NCBI GenBank assembly: GCA_902796215.1
Contig: CADBNY010000002.1
Span: 1 to 5,019, forward strand
DNA: 5,019 bases
Source of the DNA: an uncultured Erysipelotrichaceae bacterium
GTDB lineage: Bacteria > Bacillota_I > Bacilli_A > RF39 > UBA660
Direction of reading: 5' to 3'
Shown: positions 1 through 4,836 of the stretch, piece by piece
Layout: every line of letters starts with the position of its first letter
How positions within the stretch are numbered: position 1 is the first letter of the stretch
Position numbers and translations under genes: made by a program
Notes under the pieces: generated by a model
Seen by the model: the letters and a program-made list of their open reading frames with translations, nothing else
Database searches by the model: none
What the model was told of the DNA's origin: nothing

Positions 1-50
1 GACGTTTTGCTTAGTTTTCAAAGATCATTGCGCTCTTTTGTCGAGCTGCA
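1..50 (-). ncRNA. 5' end of a pre-rRNA leader with boxA (partial, runs off the left edge)
   Basis: Read on the minus strand, this stretch follows directly from a strong promoter. It contains a bulged hairpin (GC-A-GCTC paired with GAGC-GC, positions 49-43 and 35-30) and then TGATCTTTGAAAACTAAGC. The core TTTGAAAACTAA matches what I know of Bacillus rRNA leaders, where boxA (about TGTTCTTTGAAAACT) recruits Nus antitermination factors. Seen: hairpin, boxA-like sequence and promoter spacing. Inferred: a 16S-23S-5S operon starts just beyond base 1 and is transcribed leftwards. The 16S-23S spacer can also carry boxA, but the promoter immediately upstream favours the operon leader. No mature rRNA lies inside the window. 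Confidence 0.72.
14..27 (-). promoter_or_regulatory. boxA antitermination element of the rRNA leader
   Basis: The minus strand reads TGATCTTTGAAAAC, close to the Bacillus boxA TGTTCTTTGAAAAC (one difference, from memory) and related to E. coli TGCTCTTTAACAA. In the nascent RNA, boxA binds NusB/NusE and protects untranslated rRNA transcripts from Rho-type termination. It lies about 25-35 nt from the predicted transcription start. Confidence 0.7.
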
Positions 51-55
51 CCAAT

Positions 56-84
56 AATATATCAAACCAAATTAGTAAAGTCAA
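56..84 (-). promoter_or_regulatory. Strong sigma-A promoter of the rRNA operon
   Basis: On the minus strand, -35 TTGACT (84-79) is separated by exactly 17 bp from -10 TATATT (61-56), and TGA directly before the -10 makes it an extended -10. Each hexamer has one mismatch to consensus. The predicted start is near 47-51, just ahead of the hairpin and boxA. The A-tracts upstream would suit an UP element bound by RNA polymerase alpha subunits. Confidence 0.8.
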
Positions 85-170
85 CATTTTTTTTTGCTTT
101 TTTATATTTTTTTCGACTTTTTTGCTTAAATTTTGTTTTTTTGATGCTTTTTTGCTTAAATTTATTTATT
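85..170 (-). promoter_or_regulatory. A-tract UP-element-like region upstream of the rRNA promoter
   Basis: The minus strand upstream of the -35 is a series of A-runs: AAAAAAAAA just before the -35, then AAAAAA and AAAAAAA, with two further copies of AAGCAAAAAAG. This resembles UP elements, or a curved A-tract region, upstream of strong rRNA promoters. The tract composition is visible. Alpha-subunit binding is inference. Confidence 0.5.
117..163. repeat. Two 17-bp direct repeats with a 30-bp period
   Basis: CTTTTTTGCTTAAATTT occurs exactly at 117-133 and again at 147-163. Related TTTTGC blocks lie at about 91-97 and at 6-10 (inside the leader). The 30-bp period is close to three helical turns, so the T/A tracts fall on the same face of the helix. 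This could be a bent upstream activating region or slippage-prone low-complexity DNA. Confidence 0.6.
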
Positions 171-179
171 TTCACAATT

Positions 180-210
180 ATTATATGCATAAATATTTAA
201 AAAAAAACAA
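180..210 (-). promoter_or_regulatory. Possible second, upstream rRNA promoter (weak)
   Basis: A perfect TATAAT lies on the minus strand at 185-180. The best -35 is TTGTTT (210-205) with a long 19-bp spacer, and it overlaps the ntdp terminator hairpin. Tandem promoters are common before rRNA operons, but the -35 is poor and the region is so AT-rich that chance is a real alternative. Confidence 0.25.
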
Positions 211-229
211 TATAAATATTGTATTTTTT
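199..229 (-). terminator. Intrinsic terminator of ntdp
   Basis: On the minus strand CAATA-TTTA-TATTG (221-208) forms a 5-bp hairpin followed by nine T (207-199). An A-run before it (229-224) can extend the stem by pairing with those T. It begins 17-25 bases after the ntdp stop codon. The stem is AT-rich and modest, but placement and tail are right. Confidence 0.55.
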
Positions 230-245
230 AATCTTTTGAAAGAAC

Positions 246-803
246 TTATTTTTTGCTTTTGCTTTGTTTTTTTATTTTTTTGTATAGATTACAATATTTT
301 TCTACTGTTTTTGGATAAAAAGCACTTTCTTTTTTTCTTACCAATTCAATTAAATTTGTAAGTTCTAATTTTAAAATTTTGTCAATCGATTCTGGGTATT
401 TCATCAAACTTTTATGATATTTATATTCTCCTCGATCTAAGACTTTAAAACTTCCGTCTGGAAACACTCTTAAATCTAAATCATAATCTATATATTTAAT
501 TGTGTTATTTTCTATAAGAAATGGTGACGCCATATTACAGTAGTAGTAAATTCCTGTTTTTTTATATTGTCCTATTATATTATACCAATTCTTATGAAAG
601 AAAAATAAAACTGCTGGTTCTTTCGTTCTCCAAGTTCTCCCATCTGATTCTGTAACTTTTGTTTTTTCATTTCCAAAAATCAAATAATCATTATGAATCT
701 CTAAAAGAATTGCCTCATCCCACGAACGATGTATTTTTCCATCATGTTTATATCCGTGGATTTCATATTTTTTTCCTATTTCTAATTTTTTTGTTACATC
801 CAT
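246..803 (-). CDS. ntdp: Nucleoside tri-/diphosphate phosphatase, DUF402 (Ntdp/YgaC family)
   Basis: This 185-residue soluble protein matches the DUF402 family typified by Staphylococcus aureus Ntdp and B. subtilis YgaC (about 175-180 residues), which hydrolyse nucleoside tri- and diphosphates using a divalent metal. Family blocks seen in order are YKHDGKIHRSW (18-28), ESDGRTWRTKEPA (52-64), IYYYCNMASPF (85-95) and YIDYDLDLRVFPDG (104-117). The Asn/Asp residues of the last two blocks are the expected metal and phosphate site. A Lys-rich tail ends the protein. The ATG start has GAGG (814-811) 7 nt upstream and its own promoter at 852-824. It is monocistronic, bounded by terminators on both sides, and lies directly before the rRNA promoter. 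There is no signal peptide, so it is cytoplasmic. Family assignment is near certain; substrate preference is inferred from relatives. Confidence 0.93.
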   Translation of the reverse strand: MDVTKKLEIGKKYEIHGYKHDGKIHRSWDEAILLEIHNDYLIFGNEKTKVTESDGRTWRTKEPAVLFFFHKNWYNIIGQYKKTGIYYYCNMASPFLIENNTIKYIDYDLDLRVFPDGSFKVLDRGEYKYHKSLMKYPESIDKILKLELTNLIELVRKKESAFYPKTVEKYCNLYKKIKKQSKSKK

Positions 804-823
804 GATTTTCCCTCATCGTTATT

Positions 824-852
824 ATTATATAATTTTATTTAGTTTTTTTCAA
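824..852 (-). promoter_or_regulatory. Promoter of ntdp
   Basis: The minus strand carries -35 TTGAAA (852-847), a 17-bp spacer and a perfect -10 TATAAT (829-824). The predicted start at about 816-818 leaves a leader of only about 14 nt, so the Shine-Dalgarno GAGG (814-811) lies almost at the mRNA 5' end. Confidence 0.75.
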
Positions 853-861
853 ATTAAATTC

Positions 862-899
862 AAAAAATAAATACTAGAAATATGAATTTTTCTAGTATT
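862..899 (-). terminator. Intrinsic terminator of the five-gene operon
   Basis: An 11-bp perfect inverted repeat, AATACTAGAAA / TTTCTAGTATT (870-880 and 889-899), encloses an 8-nt loop. On the minus strand it is followed by TATTTTTTG. It lies 8 bases beyond the stop of the 57-residue gene, separating the operon from the ntdp promoter. Confidence 0.78.
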
Positions 900-906
900 A
901 CTGATT

Positions 907-1080
907 TTATTTTTTATTTAATGTATTAATTCCCCAAATTGACATAACCAATATTATTCCTGCAATGGCTGTTCCTACTCCAACATTATCCATATGACCT
1001 TCAGCGAATTTATTTAATTTTTCATTCCAATCATTTAAAGTATCCATTATTCCTAATATTAATGGGTAAAAATTATACAT
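907..1080 (-). CDS. Small single-pass membrane protein (57 aa), unrecognised
   Basis: I do not recognise this protein. It starts with ATG at 1080-1078 and ends with TAA at 909-907. The N-terminal part (MYNFYPLILGIMDTLNDWNE, then charged residues to about 30) looks like an amphipathic helix. Residues 33-52 are hydrophobic and Gly-rich (GVGTAIAGIILVMSIWG), a plausible transmembrane segment, followed by a short basic end, NTLNKK. Reality as a gene is supported by the TAATG one-base overlap with the DUF308 gene stop (translational coupling), AAGGAG 11 nt upstream (1097-1092), coding-like composition, and a strong terminator 8 bases after its stop. It is the last gene of the operon. It could be a partner or regulator of the adjacent DUF308 membrane protein; that is inference from position only. 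Confidence 0.8.
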   Translation of the reverse strand: MYNFYPLILGIMDTLNDWNEKLNKFAEGHMDNVGVGTAIAGIILVMSIWGINTLNKK

Positions 1081-1739
1081 TATTCTTCTGTCTCCTTTGC
1101 TTTCTTTTCGGTTCTTTCTTTAAGTTGTTTTATATCTTTTGTTTTATCTTCTATTATTTCAGCATCTTTTACTTCTTCTTCTTTTTTGTCTTTTCCAAAT
1201 TCTTTTATTACTTTTCGAATACGGATTGTAGAAACCATATCTAATATTCCATACATTAATAATATAATTCCTATCATCTTTGTAATAAAAGTTGCTCCTG
1301 CAAAGGGATTAAACACTAATAAAATTCCACACATTAAAGTTAATAATGACATAATTGTTGTAGAAACCCAAAGTTTATTATTGCTACTTTTCATTTGTAA
1401 TCCTACTTGCAATTTTGCTGAACTACTTATTATCATTACAATTCCTAATATAAACGGAATGATACTAGCTATTGCCTTCGGATTACTAATTACAATAATA
1501 CCTAATATTATTGTTCCTACTCCATAAACAATATCTAGTTCATTTTTTATGTTTTTGTGTAAATTGTTTATGTATTTTATTAATCCTAATGTTCCGATTG
1601 CTACTAGAATTCCTCCTATTACATAAGAAATTGACACAATTGTTGCTTCAGCTTCAAAAAATAATAAAATTCCTAGTATTGTTAATCCTATAGAACTTAA
1701 AAATGATGACTTTAAAAATTTTGTCATAAAATTACTCAT
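1080..1739 (-). CDS. HdeD-like DUF308 family integral membrane protein
   Basis: A 219-residue protein with six hydrophobic segments (about 13-30, 33-54, 68-86, 88-107, 124-143, 147-170) that pair into three repeats, each with a Gly-rich helix hairpin such as GLTILGILLFFEAEA, GTIILGIIVISNPKA and MCGILLVFNPFAGA. This repeated G-x-L-L-x-x-x-P pattern is typical of DUF308/HdeD proteins. E. coli HdeD is linked to acid resistance; most members have no known function. Residues 173-219 are a highly charged Lys/Glu tail, probably cytoplasmic and helical, which HdeD itself lacks. The ATG start is supported by AGGAGG (1750-1745) 5 nt upstream. It lies 56 bases after gpsA and overlaps the next small gene by one base. 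A weak promoter may lie in the gpsA gap. Family call is good; function is unknown. Confidence 0.85.
   Translation of the reverse strand: MSNFMTKFLKSSFLSSIGLTILGILLFFEAEATIVSISYVIGGILVAIGTLGLIKYINNLHKNIKNELDIVYGVGTIILGIIVISNPKAIASIIPFILGIVMIISSSAKLQVGLQMKSSNNKLWVSTTIMSLLTLMCGILLVFNPFAGATFITKMIGIILLMYGILDMVSTIRIRKVIKEFGKDKKEEEVKDAEIIEDKTKDIKQLKERTEKKAKETEE
1092..1097 (-). promoter_or_regulatory. Shine-Dalgarno of the 57-aa gene, inside the DUF308 coding end
   Basis: AAGGAG on the minus strand lies within the last codons of the DUF308 gene, 11 nt before the small gene's ATG. The spacing is slightly long, but the site is strong and, with the TAATG overlap, suggests coupled translation. Confidence 0.6.
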
Positions 1740-1765
1740 ATATTCCTCCTACTTCTACTATCTTT

Positions 1766-1774
1766 ACTATAACA
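1766..1774 (-). promoter_or_regulatory. Possible internal promoter before the DUF308 gene
   Basis: The minus strand reads TGT-TATAGT, an extended -10 with one mismatch, 26 bases ahead of the DUF308 start codon. No convincing -35 is present (best TGGAAT at 17 bp). It could give the last two genes extra, independent expression, or be chance in AT-rich DNA. Confidence 0.35.
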
Positions 1775-1795
1775 TATTATTTTATTTTATTCCAT

Positions 1796-2770
1796 CTATG
1801 ATTTTGATACTAAAAAATCTAATAAAAGTTCTGGTTTTTTTCCTTTTACTGTTATTTCGTATATCATATTAATAATTGGAATCTTAACGTTTTTGTCTTT
1901 TAAAAGTTGATAAATTGATTCTAATGTATAAAATCCTTCTATAGTTGTTTCTTTTAAATATTTATCTAGCACTGTTTTTCCTGGATTTTCTCCTATTAAT
2001 TTTCCATAAGTATAATTTCTACTTTTGTTTGAGGTACAAGTTAGTAAAAGATCTCCAATTCCAGCAAATGAAATGACAGTTCTTTTATCACAATCAAATG
2101 TTTCTAATATTTCTTCCATATCATATATTGCTTCTGTAATTAACATTGCTTTTGTTGATTCATTTGCTTTTAATCCTTCTAACATTCCTGCTGCAAGTGC
2201 TACTACATTTTTTATGGCTCCACATATTTCAAGTCCTGTTATATCTTTTGTTTCTCTTAATTTTACATAATCATTTTGTAATGCTTTTTTTACTAAAAGA
2301 CTTGTTTCTTCTTTTTTACTGGCTAATGAAAGTCCTATTGGTAATTTTTTTATTATATCAATTGCAAATGAGGGCCCACTAATAACAGCAATATTTGTTG
2401 TGTTTAAATGTTTTTGTAATATTTCGTGCATGAAAAACCCTGTTTTTTGTTCAATTCCTTTTGTTGCTATCACAATATGATTTTTATTAATAAATGGTGA
2501 CATTTCTTGACAAAGCGAATCTACAAATGCTGCTGGTATTGCTATAATTAGTAAATCTTTATCTTTTGTACATTCTTCTATGTCTGTTGTAATCTTAATA
2601 CTTTCATCTAATTTAAAATTAGGAAGTAACTTTTCATTTTTTCTTGTTTGTTGCAAATTTTCTTGTTCTTCTTTAAATTTAGTCCACATTGTGACTTCAC
2701 ATTTATTTTCTATTAATATGCTTGATATTGCCATTCCATAGGCACCTGTTCCAAATAATCCTATTTTCAT
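1796..2770 (-). CDS. gpsA: Glycerol-3-phosphate dehydrogenase [NAD(P)+], GpsA
   Basis: This 324-residue cytoplasmic enzyme reduces dihydroxyacetone phosphate to sn-glycerol-3-phosphate, the backbone of phospholipids and of glycerol-phosphate polymers. The N-terminal Rossmann domain has the dinucleotide motif GTGAYG (7-12), then ATKGIE (102-107, Lys104) and SGPSFA (131-136). The C-terminal domain has EICGAIKNVVALAAG (181-195, Lys187, expected catalytic lysine), GIGDLLLTCTS (237-247, Asp240) and SRN (250-252, Arg251, substrate phosphate). Length is normal for the family. Oddity: where most GpsA read NAKAALITRG, this reads STKAMLITEA (205-214), so a usual Asn and Arg are replaced. ATG start with AGGAG (2783-2779) 8 nt upstream. 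It begins 17 bases after the DUF3048 gene stop, in an operon, and ends with TAG. Confidence 0.95.
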   Translation of the reverse strand: MKIGLFGTGAYGMAISSILIENKCEVTMWTKFKEEQENLQQTRKNEKLLPNFKLDESIKITTDIEECTKDKDLLIIAIPAAFVDSLCQEMSPFINKNHIVIATKGIEQKTGFFMHEILQKHLNTTNIAVISGPSFAIDIIKKLPIGLSLASKKEETSLLVKKALQNDYVKLRETKDITGLEICGAIKNVVALAAGMLEGLKANESTKAMLITEAIYDMEEILETFDCDKRTVISFAGIGDLLLTCTSNKSRNYTYGKLIGENPGKTVLDKYLKETTIEGFYTLESIYQLLKDKNVKIPIINMIYEITVKGKKPELLLDFLVSKS

Positions 2771-2787
2771 TTTACTTTCTCCTATTA

Positions 2788-3876
2788 TTATTCAAAAACT
2801 ATGTCATTAGAAATTGGTACAATTTGAATGAAAGTGTTTCCATCATTTATTTTTACTTCTGTTCCATCTTCATATCGATATTTTGTTTTTGATGTTCTAG
2901 ATTCTTTTGTCCAATTAATTGGTAAAGCATAGCCGTTTGTCATATAGTATCCTGTTCCTTCTCCTACTGTTTTTAAATCTTGTCTGTCTTCACTATCCAT
3001 TGAATTGTTTTCTACTCTCATTATTATGATGTTCTTATAGTTTAATTGATTGTTAGTGTCTCTGTCAATATGTTCTTTGCCATTCATAAATCGTAAGTAG
3101 TTTTTATTATTATCATCATATATATATGATCTTGTTTGATTATAAGAATAAGTCATTGTTACTTTGTTTGCAACTAGTAAGTTTTCTGTGTTCTTTGTTT
3201 TTTTATTTAAATTTATTTCTTTTGTACTATAATTTAGAACTTTCCATGAATTTGTTGTTTGAGAATATCCTTTTGCATCAGAATATTCTCTTAATTTTGT
3301 CGCTGCTGTAAAAACGTTGTGTGGGGCTGGAATATTTTTATCTCTAGCAAAGGGGGTTGAATCTATCATTCCATTTATGTTTTCTACATTTAAATTTTTA
3401 ATATCTTCTTCTGCTTTTGGACTCCATCCAAAATGGGTATAGATAGCATCATATTCTAGGGCATAGTCTAAAAAATAGTGTCTGGAACTTCTGACAGGTC
3501 CAATTAGTGTATTTTCTTCATCCTTATATATAGCCATTATTCTACTAAGTCCACCTTCTACAATAATTTCATAATTTACAAATGAGTTTTGTAATCCTGC
3601 GTGTCTTTCATCGCCAATATTATTATCTATCATAACTGCTAGTGGTCTTTTATTACTATTTATGTCTACTATTTTTAATGTCTCTTGTGGAACAAGTTTT
3701 GGGTTTTCTTTTTTCTTAGGTGGGGTATTATTTAGCTTTGTTAAATAAATAATTATGAAAATAATTGCTAATGTTAGAAAAAAGATGGAAGAAAATATTA
3801 TCTTTTTTTCATCACTATTTAATTTTTTACTTTTCTTTTTTTGTCTTTTTCTTTGATTTGTAATGTCAAAGTTCAA
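2788..3876 (-). CDS. DUF3048 (YerB-like) membrane-anchored extracytoplasmic protein
   Basis: A 362-residue protein of the YerB family (DUF3048 N- and C-terminal domains), which is widespread in Bacillota and has no proven biochemical function. Numbered from the TTG: a Lys/Arg-rich cytoplasmic start (7-20), one membrane helix (about 26-46), a short Pro/Lys linker, then the DUF3048 core with RPLAVMIDN (77-85), VEGGLSR (106-112), IGPVRSSR (125-132), DAIYTHFG (143-150) and PAPHNVF (183-189). The C-terminal domain (about 240-360) includes GKEHID and NIIIMR. B. subtilis YerB is a lipoprotein; here no lipobox Cys is seen and an uncleaved anchor replaces it. Start: AGGTGA (3887-3882) sits 5 nt before TTG 3876-3874. 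GTG at 3885-3883 would give 365 residues but lies inside that Shine-Dalgarno. It is the second operon gene, 34 bases after its neighbour's stop when counted from the TTG. Confidence 0.9.
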   Translation of the reverse strand: MNFDITNQRKRQKKKSKKLNSDEKKIIFSSIFFLTLAIIFIIIYLTKLNNTPPKKKENPKLVPQETLKIVDINSNKRPLAVMIDNNIGDERHAGLQNSFVNYEIIVEGGLSRIMAIYKDEENTLIGPVRSSRHYFLDYALEYDAIYTHFGWSPKAEEDIKNLNVENINGMIDSTPFARDKNIPAPHNVFTAATKLREYSDAKGYSQTTNSWKVLNYSTKEINLNKKTKNTENLLVANKVTMTYSYNQTRSYIYDDNNKNYLRFMNGKEHIDRDTNNQLNYKNIIIMRVENNSMDSEDRQDLKTVGEGTGYYMTNGYALPINWTKESRTSKTKYRYEDGTEVKINDGNTFIQIVPISNDIVFE

Positions 3877-3881
3877 GTTTT

Positions 3882-3887
3882 TCACCT
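3882..3887 (-). promoter_or_regulatory. Shine-Dalgarno that decides the DUF3048 start
   Basis: AGGTGA on the minus strand matches six consecutive bases of the AAGGAGGTGA anti-anti-SD consensus. It overlaps the GTG at 3885-3883, which would have no room for a ribosome site, and is ideally spaced (5 nt) from the in-frame TTG at 3876-3874. Confidence 0.6.
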
Positions 3888-3910
3888 TCTTTGATTCTTA
3901 TAAATATATA

Positions 3911-4672
3911 TTAGACACTATCTTGTGCTTCTTCTTGTATTTTTTCTTCTGTATTTTTTGCAGAATCTATTATTTCTGAAATTATTTTTTGATACTCTTC
4001 TAGTAATTCTTGGGAATCAAATAATACCATATTGTTTTCTATTACCCAATGTTGCTGTTGTTCTGATAAAAAATCAAAAACTCCTTTTGTATTTTTTAGT
4101 AAATTACTGCTGTCTTCTAAATATTTTGATAATTCTTTTTCTGCTTCTGTTTGTCTTAAGTCTCCAATGATTTGTTTATAATAATCTTTATAATAGTCAT
4201 CTATTTCCTCTTTTAAGTATGACATTACTTTTTTCTCATTTGTCATAGAATTAAGTGTTACATTTAATTGATCTAATTGATCTGTATAAGAATTTAATTT
4301 CGATCTAGTTTTAAAGAAATCTTTTCCATCTGTTTTTATGTTATCTATTGTTAATAAACTTTCAATTTCTAATTTGTCATAAAAACTGATAATTGAATTG
4401 TTTAGATTTAGATAATCTCTTAAATAGTTTTTATAAGCTCTTTCTACTTTGAAATAATCTCCTGTTGTTATTGTTTTATTTAATTTTTTCTTAAGGGCTG
4501 ATTCATTAAAATCTGTAGCATTTAATATATTTTGAATTTCTTCTACTTCTCTATTTAGTTTCTCTTCTGTTTTAAAATCTTTTATTACTAGAAATATGAT
4601 TAAAGCAACAAATAATGAGGCAATTGCAAGAAATCCTATTCCTATTCTTTTTAACCATTTTTTTGCTTTCAT
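3911..4672 (-). CDS. Single-pass membrane protein with helical extracytoplasmic domain, unrecognised
   Basis: I do not recognise this 253-residue protein. It opens with a basic stretch (MKAKKWLKR), then one strongly hydrophobic helix (about 10-30, IGIGFLAIASLFVALIIFLVI), which predicts an N-in, C-out anchor. The rest is hydrophilic, almost entirely helical and rich in Lys, Glu, Asp, Leu and Tyr, with heptad-like stretches at about 34-52, 118-190 and 220-250. It has no cysteine and no obvious catalytic motif. The ATG at 4672 is chosen because GAGAGGTG (4686-4679) lies 6 nt upstream. The frame stays open to an ATG at 4753, but those 27 codons run across the promoter and lack a ribosome site. 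It is the first gene of the operon, 25 bases before the GTG (34 before the TTG) of the DUF3048 gene, so a shared envelope role is plausible but unproven. Confidence 0.85.
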   Translation of the reverse strand: MKAKKWLKRIGIGFLAIASLFVALIIFLVIKDFKTEEKLNREVEEIQNILNATDFNESALKKKLNKTITTGDYFKVERAYKNYLRDYLNLNNSIISFYDKLEIESLLTIDNIKTDGKDFFKTRSKLNSYTDQLDQLNVTLNSMTNEKKVMSYLKEEIDDYYKDYYKQIIGDLRQTEAEKELSKYLEDSSNLLKNTKGVFDFLSEQQQHWVIENNMVLFDSQELLEEYQKIISEIIDSAKNTEEKIQEEAQDSV

Positions 4673-4678
4673 ATAAAA

Positions 4679-4686
4679 CACCTCTC
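4679..4686 (-). promoter_or_regulatory. Shine-Dalgarno fixing the start of the first operon gene
   Basis: GAGAGGTG on the minus strand is placed 6 nt before the ATG at 4672-4670. It rules in favour of this start over the in-frame ATG at 4753. It also lies at or near the predicted 5' end of the mRNA. Confidence 0.8.
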
Positions 4687-4691
4687 TGTTT

Positions 4692-4700
4692 ATTATAGCA
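4692..4700 (-). promoter_or_regulatory. Promoter of the five-gene operon (extended -10)
   Basis: The minus strand reads TGC-TATAAT (4700-4692), a perfect extended -10. The -35 region is weak: TTATTT at a 16-bp spacer is the best choice. The predicted start at about 4684-4686 gives a leader of only about 13-15 nt. It is divergent from the tRNA-Trp promoter about 90 bp away. Confidence 0.65.
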
Positions 4701-4788
4701 TGTTCTATTCTATAAATAATAATTTTATTTCTATATAGTTTTGTTTTTGACATGTTTATATCATTTTGTCTACTTTGTGTAGTTTTTG

Positions 4789-4818
4789 TTGCATAGGAAA
4801 GTGGTTTTATGTTATACT
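4789..4818 (+). promoter_or_regulatory. Promoter of tRNA-Trp
   Basis: TTGCAT (4789-4794) is followed by an 18-bp spacer and TATACT (4813-4818), with TGT directly upstream making an extended -10. The predicted start at about 4825-4827 leaves a 10-12 nt 5' leader before the tRNA. Confidence 0.75.
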
Positions 4819-4836
4819 AATTTCGTTGAAAAACAC

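Noticed and set aside
117..163. Two-copy 17-bp repeat as a CRISPR-like or phage attachment element
   Set aside because: There are only two copies, low-complexity T-rich sequence, a 13-bp spacer and no cas or integrase gene.
38..361. Plus-strand 107-codon open frame rich in Phe and Leu
   Set aside because: It is a translation of poly-T tracts, overlaps the minus-strand rRNA promoter, the ntdp terminator and the end of ntdp, has no ribosome site and matches no family.
1062..1693. Three plus-strand open frames opposite the DUF308 gene
   Set aside because: They are low-complexity Phe/Leu/Ile shadows of a real membrane-protein gene with no Shine-Dalgarno or conserved motif.
2025..2382. Plus-strand open frames opposite gpsA
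   Set aside because: They lie wholly inside a confidently identified gene on the other strand and show no independent coding signals.
2788..3876. Lipoprotein signal peptide on the DUF3048 protein, as in B. subtilis YerB
   Set aside because: No cysteine follows the hydrophobic helix and no lipobox is visible; the segment reads as an uncleaved membrane anchor.
3925..4170. Plus-strand 81-codon open frame opposite the first operon gene
   Set aside because: It is a Leu/Phe-rich antisense shadow without a ribosome site.
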